Assembly: GCA_900768915.1 (NCBI GenBank)
Contig: CAAGEQ010000030.1
Location: 59,394 to 123,393 of the forward strand
DNA: 64,000 nt
Reading direction: 5' to 3'
Origin: Candidatus Gastranaerophilales bacterium
Lineage (GTDB): Bacteria > Cyanobacteriota > Vampirovibrionia > Gastranaerophilales > Gastranaerophilaceae
The stretch's first letter is position 1. Each line of letters starts with the position of its first letter. Below are positions 63,857-64,000 of the stretch, piece by piece. The notes beneath the pieces are model-generated. The model saw only the letters and a list, made by a program, of their open reading frames with translations. It ran no database searches and was not told the DNA's origin. Both the position numbers and the translations under genes were made by a program.

Positions 63857-64000
63857 ATAAAATAATTAAAAAATATAAACAAAAAAAAAGCCACTTTTTT
63901 TGACAGAGTGGCGTTATTAGGAATAAGAAAAGGAATTATAGGAAAATTTGTAGGAAATTTTTATTTTGGATTTCAAATTATAACTTCAATTTGATTATCC

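Noticed and set aside
1..64000. CRISPR array, insertion sequence or complete prophage
   Set aside because: No regularly spaced repeats with unique spacers, transposase, or phage structural genes were found. The Xer gene has the size and motifs of a housekeeping recombinase.

Overview
The window is A+T-rich chromosomal DNA from a non-photosynthetic relative of the Cyanobacteria, most likely Melainabacteria/Vampirovibrionia (Gastranaerophilales-like). The main evidence is the RNA polymerase locus. The beta-prime subunit is encoded by two separate genes (rpoC1 and rpoC2), a hallmark of the cyanobacterial lineage, and rpoC2 is about 1,286 codons long. No photosynthesis genes are present. Metabolism looks anaerobic and fermentative: a four-subunit 2-oxoacid:ferredoxin oxidoreductase, ATP-dependent PEP carboxykinase, two thiamine-diphosphate decarboxylase/synthase-type enzymes, and Na+-coupled amino-acid carriers. 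The lineage call is an inference from gene structure, not a database match.

Layout. 1-4.8 kb: end of an AGCS-type amino-acid carrier, a DAACS symporter and ileS. 4.9-5.9 kb: two paralogous small lipoprotein-like genes. 6-15 kb (minus): rpoB-rpoC1-rpoC2. 15.4-20.6 kb: murJ and lineage-specific genes (a short FG-type N-terminal protein, an amidase-like fragment, a lone TOPRIM protein, a cysteine-peptidase-like protein). 20.6-25.7 kb (minus): membrane glycosyltransferase-apt, then the korDABC operon. 25.8-33.1 kb: a divergent radical-SAM protein, yqeG-like HAD and U32 genes, gmk-coaBC-nif3, and pckA. 33.3-36.7 kb: small membrane proteins and a tRNA(CAU) embedded in duplicated hairpin elements. 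36.7-42.1 kb: an orphan oligopeptide ABC ATPase, an OmpR-type regulator, secreted and coiled-coil proteins. 42.2-45.5 kb: two TPP enzymes in tandem. 45.5-52.8 kb: TM2-like protein, SDR, secG, NrtR-like regulator, FAD protein, sensor kinase-folC, engB. 52.9-58.5 kb: TPR proteins, a Xer recombinase, a secreted paralogue pair. 58.6-63.5 kb: rplI, rseP-type protease, small proteins, and a DHA2 drug exporter. The last 450 bases carry a tandem palindromic repeat.

Two window-wide patterns stand out. First, at least six plus-strand genes without a Shine-Dalgarno sequence have a promoter -10 hexamer ending 6-7 nt before the ATG, which predicts leaderless mRNAs. Second, at least seven otherwise unrelated proteins share a short N-terminal motif of the form (N/S)-x-(V/I/P/L)-(S/N)-F-(G/A/K/Q)-(G/A/S/N), within the first 10-45 residues. 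It may be a lineage-specific targeting or processing signal. Some carriers look enzymatic (radical SAM, Cys/His peptidase-like, Cys/His deamidase-like); others are small membrane proteins. This set is the best candidate here for an undescribed system.
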